Below, piece by piece: positions 35,214-43,937 of a DNA stretch of 64,000 nt (position 1 is the first letter of the stretch; the number at the start of each line of letters is the position of its first letter). Under the pieces are notes generated by a model, which ran no database searches, was not told the DNA's origin, and saw nothing but the letters and a program-made list of their open reading frames with translations. The position numbers and the translations under genes were made by a program. The stretch is from Pseudomonas sp. R-28-1W-6. Lineage in GTDB: Bacteria > Pseudomonadota > Gammaproteobacteria > Pseudomonadales > Pseudomonadaceae. The stretch spans positions 1 to 64,000 of the forward strand of contig NZ_WELK01000004.1 of assembly GCF_009799925.1 (NCBI RefSeq), in the 5' to 3' direction.

Positions 35214-35792
35214 TCAGTCCGCCCCTACCGTGAAGGGAGCTGCGTCCTTTGCTGTCTTCACGGTCCACGAACCAGACAGTCGGAACGAACTGGCAGACGC
35301 ATAGGTGTCTTCCATGAACTGGAAGTAAGTCATCTTTCCGTCACGAACCTTGGCGTGAATGGAAAACGGTGAGGTAAACACCTGGTCAACCGCCACGGAG
35401 CGGTAGGTGAACTTACCGAAGATCGCAACATCCTCGCCGGACGCGATTTTGGTAGTGATGGTGAAGTCTTCGATCTTCCAGTAATCCGAGACCTGCATGA
35501 ACAACGAGCTAAAGGCTGTCGGGCCCTTGTTGGTGCCGGTCCAAGGCATGATTTTTCGCAGTTCCGGATTGTCGAAGTTGAGCGAGACATAGGTTGCGTC
35601 TGGAGCCGCCAGCCTCTTTGCAGCTGCTTCAACTTTGTCGGGCGCCGTGTTGGCCAGGAATTCCATGACAACCGAAAGTGAAGCAGCAGACTGCGCTTCG
35701 CTAGTCGACTGTGCCGCCACAGGGGTGACAGTGAAAATGCACGCGGCGAGCGTACTTGCTGCAACAAGCGACTTAATTTTTGGGGTGATCAT
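35214..35792 (-). CDS. Exported NTF2/SnoaL-like protein
   Basis: A 192-residue protein with a clear signal peptide (MITPKIKSLVAASTLAACIF..., cleavage after AAQ near 29), followed by a SnoaL/NTF2-like cone fold (VVMEFLANTAPDKVEAAAKRLAAPD, KGPTAFSSLFMQVSDYW, IFGKFTYRSVAVDQVF). Such domains include epoxide hydrolases and isomerases but many have no known enzyme activity. Start ATG 35792 with GGAGAAGG upstream. First gene behind the sigma-54 promoter, so probably its most strongly induced product. Confidence 0.82.
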   Translation of the reverse strand: MITPKIKSLVAASTLAACIFTVTPVAAQSTSEAQSAASLSVVMEFLANTAPDKVEAAAKRLAAPDATYVSLNFDNPELRKIMPWTGTNKGPTAFSSLFMQVSDYWKIEDFTITTKIASGEDVAIFGKFTYRSVAVDQVFTSPFSIHAKVRDGKMTYFQFMEDTYASASSFRLSGSWTVKTAKDAAPFTVGAD

Positions 35793-35868
35793 GAGCCTTC
35801 TCCGTTTCTGACTACCGTTTGCGGTGCCGCTAAATACGGGACTGTATAAACGCGGCTGGTAGTACTTG

Positions 35869-35884
35869 AGCAAAGGCTATGCCA
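35869..35884 (-). promoter_or_regulatory. Sigma-54 (-24/-12) promoter of the accessory cluster
   Basis: Minus strand TGGCAT-agcct-TTGCT, matching the RpoN consensus TGGCAC-N5-TTGCW with one change. It lies 77 bases upstream of the NTF2-like gene, in the same intergenic region as the candidate activator sites and just downstream of a gene for a sigma-54 activator. Confidence 0.75.
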
Positions 35885-35980
35885 CCGCCATGAATCCTAT
35901 ATAAATACTATATTTATCAATAGGATATAGCTTGTTCAGATGTAGCTTTGATCGTGTCCGGCGTTAGCGGAGGGGACTGG

Positions 35981-36028
35981 ATTAATCATTTGGTTAAGGC
36001 ATGGTGATGCGTTGCGGATTTGATCAAT
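35981..36028 (-). promoter_or_regulatory. Candidate upstream activator sites for the sigma-54 regulator
   Basis: Two A/T-rich partial palindromes: ATTTGATCAAT (36018-36028, core TTGATCAA) and TTAATCATTTGGTTAA (35982-35997), about 35 bases apart and roughly 105-150 bases upstream of the -24/-12 box. TTGATCAA-type cores are typical of XylR/DmpR sites. Binding is inferred. Confidence 0.5.
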
Positions 36029-36096
36029 GTCGCTGAGTTCCCCGTGGCAGGTAGACCACTATCGGCAGAGCCTCCCGTGAGGGCAGTCGATGCCAG

Positions 36097-37809
36097 TCAG
36101 TCGGCGCCACCGTCGTCGAGGATGCCACTTTTTTTCAGCCGGTAAGCCAGTGCAGGTCTGGTTAGGCCGAGCATGCGAGCCGCTTGCGAGACGTTTTGTT
36201 GAGACAGTTCCATCGCATGTCGCATAAGCCGTTCTTCCACAACGTCCAGGCTTACGTTCATTTCAAAGATCCGCGTGACCCAATCGGCGGCGCTTTGCGT
36301 GTCGGTGGCCTGAACGAGCGCGCCGTCGGCGTTGATACGGTCACCGAGCGGATTGTTCGCCTTTGGGAAGACCGCGAAGAGCGCCTCTTGCCCTATGGTT
36401 TCATTGCTGTCGGTCAGGATGACACCGCGCTCAAGCACATTCTCCAGTTCACGGATATTCCCGGGCCAGGCGTATTGAAGGCACAGCTCCAGAGCCTTGT
36501 CTGACAGACCTAGCGTGCGCTTGTGGTACTGCAGGTGAAACTTGCTTAGAAAGTGCTCGACCAGCAGCGGCAGGTCCTCAAGCCGCTCGCGCAGGGGGGG
36601 AACCTGCACCGGAAACACATTCAAGCGGTAATAAAGGTCCGCGCGAAACCGGCCTGCCTCGACTGCGTCGGCGAGGCTTTCATTGGTGGCAGCAATGACC
36701 CGTACATCGACCTTGCGGGTCCGTGAGTCTCCTACCCGTTCGAGTTCACCCTCTTGCAATACCCGCAGCAGTGTCGCCTGCGCTCTGGGCGTGAGCTCCA
36801 CCACCTCGTCCAGAAAAATGGTCCCGCCGTTGGCGCGCTCGAAGCGCCCTGGACGGGTCTGATTGGCGCCGGTATACGCGCCTTTTTCGACGCCAAACAA
36901 TTCGGCTTCAATCAGGTCCTGCGGAATGGCAGCACAGTTCACCGCTACAAATGCTTGCTCGGCGCGCTCGCTGCGAAGATGCACGCTCCGTGCGATGACC
37001 TCCTTGCCGACGCCCGTTTCGCCGAGCAGCAGGACCGAAATCCTGCCCTTGGCTGCCTTGTCGATCATCTTGCATACCTTCAGGTAAGCAGGTGAGCGCC
37101 CTATGCCATAGTACTGACCTTCCTGCTTCGCTAGGCTGGTGCGCAGTGAGCTGATCTGCGATTGCAATTCATACAGTTCCTCGATGATGGGGTCGGCTTG
37201 AAAGTAACGTCTGAATTCCGCAGCGTTCCCCCATTCCTCCGCGGGCTTTCCAATGATGATGCAGCGCTCATCGCCGCATCCGCGGCAACTCGTTTCCTGG
37301 ATGATGATTTCACGCTTCATGAACGAAGAGCTGTACGCACATGCGTAGCCCAACAAGGACCAGCAAACCGGCTCCTCCATCAGCCCCACTTCGGTCAGAC
37401 AGGTCTCGACCTCAAAGGAGTCGATCCATTCAAGCTCGCAGTAGAAGTGGCCGGTCTCCTGATCCACCTCTAGCTGAATGGGTTTCGCATTGACCATGCC
37501 CTTCAGGGAGTGCAGCTGCGGACCAACCAGGAACATCTCCAACTGCGGACTGTTTGGCCTAAGCTTGCGCGCCATTTCGGCGTCTTTGAGTCCAGATTGG
37601 TAGCCAAGCCTGAGGAAAAAACCCTTGGCGCGCTCGATCCCGAGCGTATTGATGAGTTCACGGCGGAAATTAGCCATCGCCGACACTTGCATCAGCAGCA
37701 TTCGCTGTTCGCCGAACCAGATCTTGCCTTCGCTGCTTTGAAAGCGGATCTGCTCGCTCAGGTCCTGAAAGCCGGAATACGTGAGCTCCGGCTTGTAGCT
37801 GGCAACCAT
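36097..37809 (-). CDS. Sigma-54-dependent activator, DmpR/XylR type
   Basis: A 570-residue regulator: N-terminal XylR_N effector domain (about 10-130), V4R domain (about 140-205) with EETSCRGCGDERCIIIG-like cysteines, a short coiled linker, AAA+ domain with GETGVGKE Walker A, GAYTGA (the sigma-54 contact loop, GAFTGA class) and GTIFLDEV Walker B, and a Fis-type HTH at the end (NVSQAARMLGLTRPALAYRLKKSG). This architecture senses phenols or alkylbenzenes directly. Start ATG 37809 (MVASYKPELTYSG), with GAGG upstream. It reads toward the cluster it probably controls. Confidence 0.93.
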   Translation of the reverse strand: MVASYKPELTYSGFQDLSEQIRFQSSEGKIWFGEQRMLLMQVSAMANFRRELINTLGIERAKGFFLRLGYQSGLKDAEMARKLRPNSPQLEMFLVGPQLHSLKGMVNAKPIQLEVDQETGHFYCELEWIDSFEVETCLTEVGLMEEPVCWSLLGYACAYSSSFMKREIIIQETSCRGCGDERCIIIGKPAEEWGNAAEFRRYFQADPIIEELYELQSQISSLRTSLAKQEGQYYGIGRSPAYLKVCKMIDKAAKGRISVLLLGETGVGKEVIARSVHLRSERAEQAFVAVNCAAIPQDLIEAELFGVEKGAYTGANQTRPGRFERANGGTIFLDEVVELTPRAQATLLRVLQEGELERVGDSRTRKVDVRVIAATNESLADAVEAGRFRADLYYRLNVFPVQVPPLRERLEDLPLLVEHFLSKFHLQYHKRTLGLSDKALELCLQYAWPGNIRELENVLERGVILTDSNETIGQEALFAVFPKANNPLGDRINADGALVQATDTQSAADWVTRIFEMNVSLDVVEERLMRHAMELSQQNVSQAARMLGLTRPALAYRLKKSGILDDGGAD

Positions 37810-38160
37810 TGAATGACGCCTCGATGACTGTTGGTTGATTGTTTTACGCCGAATGAGAGGACCGAAAAGAGCGATCGTGCCGTCACTCGATTTTAGTCGA
37901 TGGGACGCGCAGAGTCTGGGGCCCTGGCCAAGCAAAGCCGCCATGGCGCACAGGGTGCACGGAGAACATCAAAGCACTGATCGAGGTGTCAGTAACTAGG
38001 CCGACGGCGAGTGGAATGGACCCTGGGCTTTTACGTCCTCACCGCCGCTTTCCCTACCAGACGCGATAAAGCGCTGAGCAAGAAAAAGGATAAGGGGGGG
38101 AGTGCCCTGCCATAAGCCTGGAAAAGTCGACTCGCTGTTTCGTTTTTCTCGAACGACTCA
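37810..38160. other. 351-base gap between two regulator genes
   Basis: No gene seen. It includes a polypurine stretch (AAGAAAAAGGATAAGGGGGGG, 38079-38099) and the undefined promoter of the sigma-54 regulator. Nothing else supported. Confidence 0.4.
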
Positions 38161-39087
38161 TTACTGCGCTTGCGAACTGGCTGCCAGCATCCGATCCCAA
38201 ATTGGCGGATTGCCGATCGCTTCGCTAAGGTAGCTACTCAGCGCGTGGAGCTTGGGCGAGGTTTTTTGCGATTGACGATAGACGACAGAAATGTTGCCTC
38301 CTCGAGGAGCATAAGGCTCCAACACCTCGATCAGTTCACCGTCCACAATGGCCTGGGCGGCCAGGAATGTGGGCAATATAGCGAGCCCGAGACCGGCCTT
38401 CGCCGCCTCCATCAACTGATGGCCGCAGTTGGTGCGCATTCGGCAGCGCACGCGAAATGACTCCACTGTGTCGTTCACCGGTAGCGTCCACATTCCATGT
38501 GGTTCGCGGTTAACGTAGAGCATGGCGAAATGCTGAGCCAAGTCTTGCGGTATCTGTGGCGTGCCATGAGCACTCAGATAGCCAGGGCTGGCACAGATGA
38601 TATGGCGGTTAGGCGTAATGATTTTGGCCATCAGCGAAGAGTCCGGTAACTCACCAATGCGAACCGCCGCATCAAAACCTTCTTCATGCAAGTTGACGCG
38701 GCGGTCGTCGAACTCAACGTCCAAGTTCAAGTCAGGATATTGCTTGGCGAAAGACGCCAAAATTGGCGTCAGATATCGCATGCCGAACGCCATCGGAGCT
38801 GCAATACGCAAATTCCCACGAGCAGTCGACTGGGACGTCAGAACTGCATTTTCGGCATTTTCAATATCAGCAAGAATCCCGGTGCAATGACGGTAAAAAA
38901 CCTCACCAGATTCAGTCAGGCGAGTCTGCCGGCCGCGCTCTAGCAAGATGCATCCTAGGCGTTTCTCTAGTTGCTGAACGCGCTGAGAAACCATCGACTT
39001 GGCCGTGCCCAAACGACGAGCGGCCTCGGAAATACTCCCGGTGTCCGCCACTGCTACGAAAGCATGCATTTCAGATAGCTTATTCAT
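38161..39087 (-). CDS. LysR-family regulator (right edge of cluster)
   Basis: A 308-residue LysR protein: HTH at 1-60 (FVAVADTGSISEAARRLGTA then KSMVSQRVQQLEKRLG), effector domain from about 90 (EFDDRRVNLHEEGFDAAVRIGELPDSSL). The DAAVRIG motif marks the CrgA-like subgroup. No divergent partner gene is near, so its target is not evident. GC content is near 55%, below the flanks. Confidence 0.9.
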   Translation of the reverse strand: MNKLSEMHAFVAVADTGSISEAARRLGTAKSMVSQRVQQLEKRLGCILLERGRQTRLTESGEVFYRHCTGILADIENAENAVLTSQSTARGNLRIAAPMAFGMRYLTPILASFAKQYPDLNLDVEFDDRRVNLHEEGFDAAVRIGELPDSSLMAKIITPNRHIICASPGYLSAHGTPQIPQDLAQHFAMLYVNREPHGMWTLPVNDTVESFRVRCRMRTNCGHQLMEAAKAGLGLAILPTFLAAQAIVDGELIEVLEPYAPRGGNISVVYRQSQKTSPKLHALSSYLSEAIGNPPIWDRMLAASSQAQ

Positions 39088-39307
39088 TTCCCGACTCCAC
39101 AGAACTGACTCGCATGCCTTTTTAGGCTACAGCTCAAGCGCAGCTTGGTCTGCACGATATCAGCACGAAGTTGATTTATCGGCGGCGGGATCGCTACAAG
39201 GCGGAAGCAAGCACTTGCGAACGTCTGCTTTTGCCGATTCCTGCCCCTCGACTTTCGCGCCTTGAGCCTCTCGACAACCTCTGCACAAATCGAGAAACGG
39301 ACTGCCT
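39088..39307. other. 220-base gap, right boundary of the accessory region
   Basis: No gene or clear site seen between the LysR gene and the 3' end of the broken VOC gene. Confidence 0.35.
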
Positions 39308-39842
39308 CTAAGTATTCTGCGCGATATGCCAGAGCACCCCGCTTGGGTCGAACAGTACGAACTCCCGCATCCCCCAGGGTTGATCGACAAGGTCGCCCAT
39401 GCGCACGGCAAAGCGCTCGGCCAGGCCGACTCGCTCAGGTGGCGGTGCCAGGCGTCGACATCCTCCACCAGCAGGTGCATGACGAAGTTTTCCGCCTGTT
39501 CGCGCACATAGAAGTTCTGCGGCAGGAAGCTGCAGTTGCCGTGGCGCAGGTAAGCCAGGTTGTCGTCGCGCCAGGGCATGCTGAAGCCCAGGGCCTGGTA
39601 GACGTCCCAGGAGCGGGCGAAGTCCTTAGAACCTGTTCACGATCTCTTGGCCGTCGGCCATACCGCGTTAAAAACAGGCTCGGAATGCTCATTTACAGCT
39701 CGTAAACTCCGCTTCCTCGCCGTTTTGACCAGCCGGAGGCTGTTACTGGCGTAGCGCCTTGTCTGGCTCTAGTCCAAAAGATCGTGAACAGGTTCTTGGC
39801 GGGCACCAGGGTCTTGAGTTCCACGCTGTTGAGGTTGCTCAT
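39308..39842 (-). pseudogene. VOC/glyoxalase-family gene broken by an insertion and a frameshift
   Basis: The 5' piece reads MSNLNSVELKTLVPAK (from ATG 39842). The palindromic element 39628-39796 then interrupts it, and the frame resumes as DFARSWDVYQALGFSMPWRDD... to HLLVEDVDAWHRHLSES. Near 39437 one base is missing (GAGTCGGCC where GAGTCGGGCC restores the frame); in the shifted frame the expected end appears: GLAERFAVRMGDLVDQPWG..., FVLFDPSGVLWHIAQNT, then TAG at 39308-39310. So there are two independent lesions. The product was a small vicinal-oxygen-chelate protein of about 120 residues. Confidence 0.85.
39628..39796 (-). mobile_element. MITE-like palindromic element, family A, inserted in a gene
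   Basis: Perfect 18-base terminal inverted repeats, AGAACCTGTTCACGATCT (39628-39645) and its complement (39779-39796), 169 bp in all, no ORF. On the minus strand the host gene reads GCC AAG | element | AAG GAC, so removing the element and one AAG restores the frame ...VPAKDFARSW. The interior (TTTACGAGCTGTAAATGAGC on the minus strand) is shared with the copies at 56256 and 57781. Confidence 0.85.
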
Positions 39843-39860
39843 CGGCGGTCTTCCTTGAGG

Positions 39861-40478
39861 TCAGTACAGGTCGTTGCGTTTGGCTGGCTTGATCACCTGG
39901 AAGAGGCTGTAGCCCAGGCCGATATCGGTGACCACGCGGGTGCAGACGGCGGGGATGGCGATCAGCGCGTGGATGAGCATGGCCGTGGCTGCATAGGCGC
40001 CGAATTCGATGCTGCGCAGGGCTGACGGCAGGGGATCGCGGCGGCTCTCCTGCAGCTCCTGGCGCAGGGCGGGCAGGTCGGGCCAGTGTTCGCTGTCGAT
40101 CTTCGTGCGCATGGCTTGCGGGTAGAGGTTGCGGCTGCGGCAACCACGGCGAAAGGCGCGCCACATGCGCCGCGGCTCCAGCACCAGGCCGGTGGACAGG
40201 GCGATCAGGTTCATGGTGCCGAGCAGCGGCGAGTTGAGCATCGAGCCGGTGCCCAGTTCCCAGGCGCTGACTTCGCCCTCGCCGATGCGCCCGGTGCTGT
40301 AGCCGGTCACGATATGGTGCAGGTCGTGGTACTTGAGGTAGCGGTGGCGGGTTTCGATATTCGGCAGCGGCACCAGCAGGCAGCCGGTGTAGACCGGCAC
40401 CGTGCAGGCCTGGCGGTCGGCGGTGTCGGCGAAGCCGCAGCGGCGGTAGAAGGCCGCCAGCTCTTCCTTGAGCGTCAT
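39861..40478 (-). CDS. Coq4-like protein
   Basis: A 205-residue protein with the COQ4 family signature HDxxHx11E: HDLHHIVTGYSTGRIGE, near residues 51-67, which binds zinc or another metal. In eukaryotes Coq4 supports ubiquinone assembly and has been linked to oxidative ring decarboxylation. Bacterial homologues are sparsely characterised. The C-terminal part has a hydrophobic stretch (ATAMLIHALIAIPAVC) that could contact the membrane. Placed between the broken VOC gene and batD; the 25-base gap to batD suggests the reading order bat genes then coq4-like on one transcript. Confidence 0.8.
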   Translation of the reverse strand: MTLKEELAAFYRRCGFADTADRQACTVPVYTGCLLVPLPNIETRHRYLKYHDLHHIVTGYSTGRIGEGEVSAWELGTGSMLNSPLLGTMNLIALSTGLVLEPRRMWRAFRRGCRSRNLYPQAMRTKIDSEHWPDLPALRQELQESRRDPLPSALRSIEFGAYAATAMLIHALIAIPAVCTRVVTDIGLGYSLFQVIKPAKRNDLY

Positions 40479-40503
40479 CTTCGTTTCCTTCGGTCAGTCG
40501 GTC

Positions 40504-42144
40504 TCAGCGCGGGTACAGCGGCGGCAGCGGGCTCGGTTCCTGCTGGCCGCTCGGCGTTTCCGCGGCCGGCAGGCTGCGGATCGCCTTCCACAGGCCTTCG
40601 CCTTGCCAGTACTGGCCGCTCTCGCTGTACAGCGCGCCATTCAGTTCATCCAGCGCCTCGGACAGCGGCACGAAGCGGGCGGCCATGTCGGCCAGGGTTT
40701 CCGGTTGCTGGCGGGCCCAGGCATCCAGGGCCTGGCGGGTGGCCTGGCTGTCGTTGGCCAGGCAGGCGCGCTTGAGATCGTCGAGCAGGGTGCGCGGGCT
40801 GGGGCCGGTCTGCGCCGTGGGCAGGATCGCCGGCTGGCGGCGTGCCCGCCACCACAGGCCGAAGCCGAGCAGGGTGGTGCCGGCGAGCAGGGCGCAGGCC
40901 AGTTGCCAGGGCCACAATGGCGGCGCATCGGCACTCGGCAGCGGCGCCGGGCTGTCGACCGGGGCTTCGGCCTCCAGGGCCGGGTTGCTCGCCACTTCCA
41001 GGGTCCGTGCCGGCAGGCTGGTGCGCTCCAGGCGATCTGCAGCGGTGTTCCACCACACCAGCTCGACGGCGGGCAGGCTGATCCGGCCGCTGCGGTTGGC
41101 CACCAGCGCTTCGCGCTCTTCGCGGCTGCCGAACAGGCCGCGTTCGTTGTTCTCGTTGTTCAGCAGCGGCTGGTCCGGATAACGGCGCAGGCCTTCGCTC
41201 TGGCTCTGTGGCAGCGGCGGCAGCTGGGCGCTGGACAGGCCCTCGGCGCGCAGCAGGATGCTGCGGGTCACGGAGTCGCCGACCTGCAGCTTGTCCGGCT
41301 CGGGGTTCCAGGCCTCGCTCAGGCTGATGGCGCGGGCCGGCAGCCAGGGCGCATCGCTCGGGTAGCTGGCCGGCTTGGCCTTGACCGTCAGCGGAATCAC
41401 CGGCGACTTGACCCGGGTCAGGCGCCCGGGGCGCGGGCCGAACGGGTTGTAGTCGTCGCTGCTGGAGCGCTCCACCGGGGTGGCGCTGAACAGTTGCGCG
41501 GGAATGCTCAGCTCACCGCTCTTCTGCGGGAAGATCGCATAGCGCACCTCGATCACGCCGTGACGCACCCCGTTGAGCGCCTTCTCGTAGGTGCGCGGCT
41601 CGCCGAGCTGTTCGACCCGGGCATCGGCGATGCTCAACTGGGTCAGGCTGATGCTGTCGGGGTACAGCGACACCGAGTGGTAGATGCGCAGGGTCAGCAG
41701 CGCCTGGGCCTGCACGTAGACGCTTTCCTGGTCCAGGCTGGCGTCGATGAAGATCGGCGCCAGCTTGCCGTTGGCGGCGCTGCCGTTGCCCTTGAGGATC
41801 TGCAGGGTGATGGCCTGGCTGCTGGCGTCGCCCAGCTTCAGCGGCGGGATCACCACGTAACCGCTCTGCCGCGGCAGCAGGGTGACGATCCAGCGGGTGG
41901 TGGCCTGGGTCTTGCCGTTGAAGGTGGCCAGGCGGTTTTCCTGGCGCGTGCTGACCACTTCGAACAGCGGCTCCAGGGGCGCCAGGTCGGGCTTGCCGAA
42001 CACCGTGACATCATCCGATTCGAGGATCAGGTCGAGGCTTTCGCCTTCGCTCAGGCGGGCGCGGTCGACCGTGGCGGTGAGGCTGGCGGCACCGGCCTGT
42101 AGGGCGAAGAGGCTGAGAAAGAGGGCGCAAAGCAGGCGGCTCAT
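40504..42144 (-). CDS. batD: BatD-type protein
   Basis: A 546-residue BatD ('oxygen tolerance') protein with signal peptide (MSRLLCALFLSLFALQAGA), Ig-like beta domains (ATVDRARLSEGESLDLILES), and one membrane helix near residues 400-420 (LACALLAGTTLLGFGLWW) before a cytoplasmic tail. Bat proteins cooperate with MoxR ATPases, are linked to envelope stress and aerotolerance, and their exact role is unsettled. Overlaps the end of batB by 4 bases. Confidence 0.88.
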   Translation of the reverse strand: MSRLLCALFLSLFALQAGAASLTATVDRARLSEGESLDLILESDDVTVFGKPDLAPLEPLFEVVSTRQENRLATFNGKTQATTRWIVTLLPRQSGYVVIPPLKLGDASSQAITLQILKGNGSAANGKLAPIFIDASLDQESVYVQAQALLTLRIYHSVSLYPDSISLTQLSIADARVEQLGEPRTYEKALNGVRHGVIEVRYAIFPQKSGELSIPAQLFSATPVERSSSDDYNPFGPRPGRLTRVKSPVIPLTVKAKPASYPSDAPWLPARAISLSEAWNPEPDKLQVGDSVTRSILLRAEGLSSAQLPPLPQSQSEGLRRYPDQPLLNNENNERGLFGSREEREALVANRSGRISLPAVELVWWNTAADRLERTSLPARTLEVASNPALEAEAPVDSPAPLPSADAPPLWPWQLACALLAGTTLLGFGLWWRARRQPAILPTAQTGPSPRTLLDDLKRACLANDSQATRQALDAWARQQPETLADMAARFVPLSEALDELNGALYSESGQYWQGEGLWKAIRSLPAAETPSGQQEPSPLPPLYPR

Positions 42145-43937
42145 CGAGACTGTTCCTGACGCTGTTGCTGTTCATAGAGGAATTTGCGCCGCAGCAGTTC
42201 GCCCGGCTCGTCCGGGATCTGCCGCAGCCACTGCTCCAGGGCATCGCGCTGTTCGCCGCCCAGGGCCTGTTCGGCACCGGCCTGGGTGGCATCGTGCGGT
42301 TCGTTGGCCGGCGCCGGCTGCTCGCCCTCGGCTTGCCCCGGTTGCGCCGCCTGTTCGGCGGCCTGCTGCTCATCGGTTGGGTCCTGGCCGGCGGCTTTGG
42401 CTTGGCTGGAGTCGGTGCCGTCGTTCTGCTCCTGCTGGTCGCCGGGTTCGGCCTGCGGCTGGCCGGCAGCGCTGGATGGCGCCGACTCGCCGCCCTGATC
42501 CTGCGACTGCTGGTTCTGCTGGTTCTGCTGGTTCTGCTGGTCGGCTTGTTGTTGCTGTTGCTGTTGCTTCTGCTGTTGCAGCAACTGCTCAACCAGCGCC
42601 TTGTTCTGTTGCGCCACCCGCAGGTCGGGTTGCTGCTCCAGGGCCTGGTCGTAGGCATCCAGCGCGGCCTCCAGCTCGTTGCTCCTGGCCAGGGCATTGC
42701 CACGGTTGTAGTGGGCGCTGGCGCTGTCGCTGAGGGCGAAGCGTTCGGCGGCAGCGGGGTAGTCGCCGGCGCGGTAGAGGGCCTCGCCCCGCCACTGCGG
42801 GTCGACGAAGCGCTCGGCGGCTTCCCGGGGCTTGTCTGCCTGCAGCAGGCGCTGGCCCTGCTGGTCCGGGCGCAGCCACAGGTCGCGCAGCTCGAAGGCG
42901 TAGCTGGGTTGCGGCAGGGCCAGCAGCAGGAGCGGCAGACCGAACAGCCAGCCGCGCCGTCCGGCACAGGCGGCCAGCAGCAGCAACGGCAGCAGCAGCC
43001 AGTGGCCCTGGTCGGCCCAGGCCGTGAGCAGGGTCGGCTCGCCATCCTCGCGCAGGGCCTGCGGGCCGTCGAGCAGGCCGAGGCCGCGCAGGTCGCGGTC
43101 GTCCAGGCTGGCCTGGCGGTACTGGCCGCCCAGTTCGCTGGCAAAGCGCCTGAGCCCGGCGCTGTCCAGGCGCGGCAGGAGGATGGCGCCCTGGGCATCC
43201 TTGAGGAAGCTGCCGTCCTCGCCGAGGATCGGCGCGCCCTGGGCCGTGCCGATGCCGAGGATGCGCAGCTGCTCGCTGCGCTGGCCCAGGGCCTGCTGGA
43301 TACCCTGGCGTTCCTCGTCGCTCAGGGCGCTGGTGATCAGCAGCAGGCGGCCGCGGCCCTGGGCGCCCTGTTCGAGCAGGGCGACGGCCTTGGCCATGGC
43401 CAGGTCGGCGCGGCGCCCGGGCTCCGGCATGATCGAGGGTTTCAGTGCATCCAGCAGGTTGCTGGCGGTGGCCAGGTCGTCGGACAGCGGCACCAGGGTA
43501 TGCGCGCTGCCGGCATACACCAGGATCGCGGTCTGCGCATCCTGGCGCGCGCGCAGCAGGTCGAGCAGCTTGCGTTTGGCCTGGCTCAGGCGGTTCGGCG
43601 CGGCATCCCCGGCGAGCATCGCCGGGGTCAGGTCGAGCACCACCACCAGCGGGTCGGCGCGCTTCTGGCTGGCCTGTTCGACGCGCTGCCAGCTGGGGCC
43701 GAGCAGGGCCAGGATGGCCAGCAGCCAGCCGAGGCCGAGGGCGATCCACGGCAGGCGGTTCTGCCGGGTGCGTCCGCCGGTGAGCAGCGCCGCCTGGAAC
43801 AGCGCGGGCAGCAGCAACTGCCAGCGCCCGCTGCGCCGTTCGCGGTGCCACAGGTGCCACAGCAGCCAGGCGCACGGTGGTACCAGCAGCAGGCTCCAGG
43901 GGCGCAGCCAGTGCGGCCAGAGGGCGACGAGTTCCAT
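42141..43937 (-). CDS. batB: BatB-type VWA/TPR membrane protein
   Basis: A 598-residue protein with membrane helices at the N-terminus, a VWA domain around residues 85-260, another hydrophobic segment near 305-325 (WLLLPLLLLAACAG), a TPR region (FALSDSASAHYNRGNALARSN) and a low-complexity Gln-rich C-terminal stretch. The VWA metal site reads VVVLDLTPAMLA: the DxSxS serines are replaced by Thr and Ala, so metal-ion-dependent adhesion is probably lost, in contrast to batA. A 9-base repeat (CTGCTGGTT) in the gene encodes QNQ units. Confidence 0.88.
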   Translation of the reverse strand: MELVALWPHWLRPWSLLLVPPCAWLLWHLWHRERRSGRWQLLLPALFQAALLTGGRTRQNRLPWIALGLGWLLAILALLGPSWQRVEQASQKRADPLVVVLDLTPAMLAGDAAPNRLSQAKRKLLDLLRARQDAQTAILVYAGSAHTLVPLSDDLATASNLLDALKPSIMPEPGRRADLAMAKAVALLEQGAQGRGRLLLITSALSDEERQGIQQALGQRSEQLRILGIGTAQGAPILGEDGSFLKDAQGAILLPRLDSAGLRRFASELGGQYRQASLDDRDLRGLGLLDGPQALREDGEPTLLTAWADQGHWLLLPLLLLAACAGRRGWLFGLPLLLLALPQPSYAFELRDLWLRPDQQGQRLLQADKPREAAERFVDPQWRGEALYRAGDYPAAAERFALSDSASAHYNRGNALARSNELEAALDAYDQALEQQPDLRVAQQNKALVEQLLQQQKQQQQQQQADQQNQQNQQNQQSQDQGGESAPSSAAGQPQAEPGDQQEQNDGTDSSQAKAAGQDPTDEQQAAEQAAQPGQAEGEQPAPANEPHDATQAGAEQALGGEQRDALEQWLRQIPDEPGELLRRKFLYEQQQRQEQSR

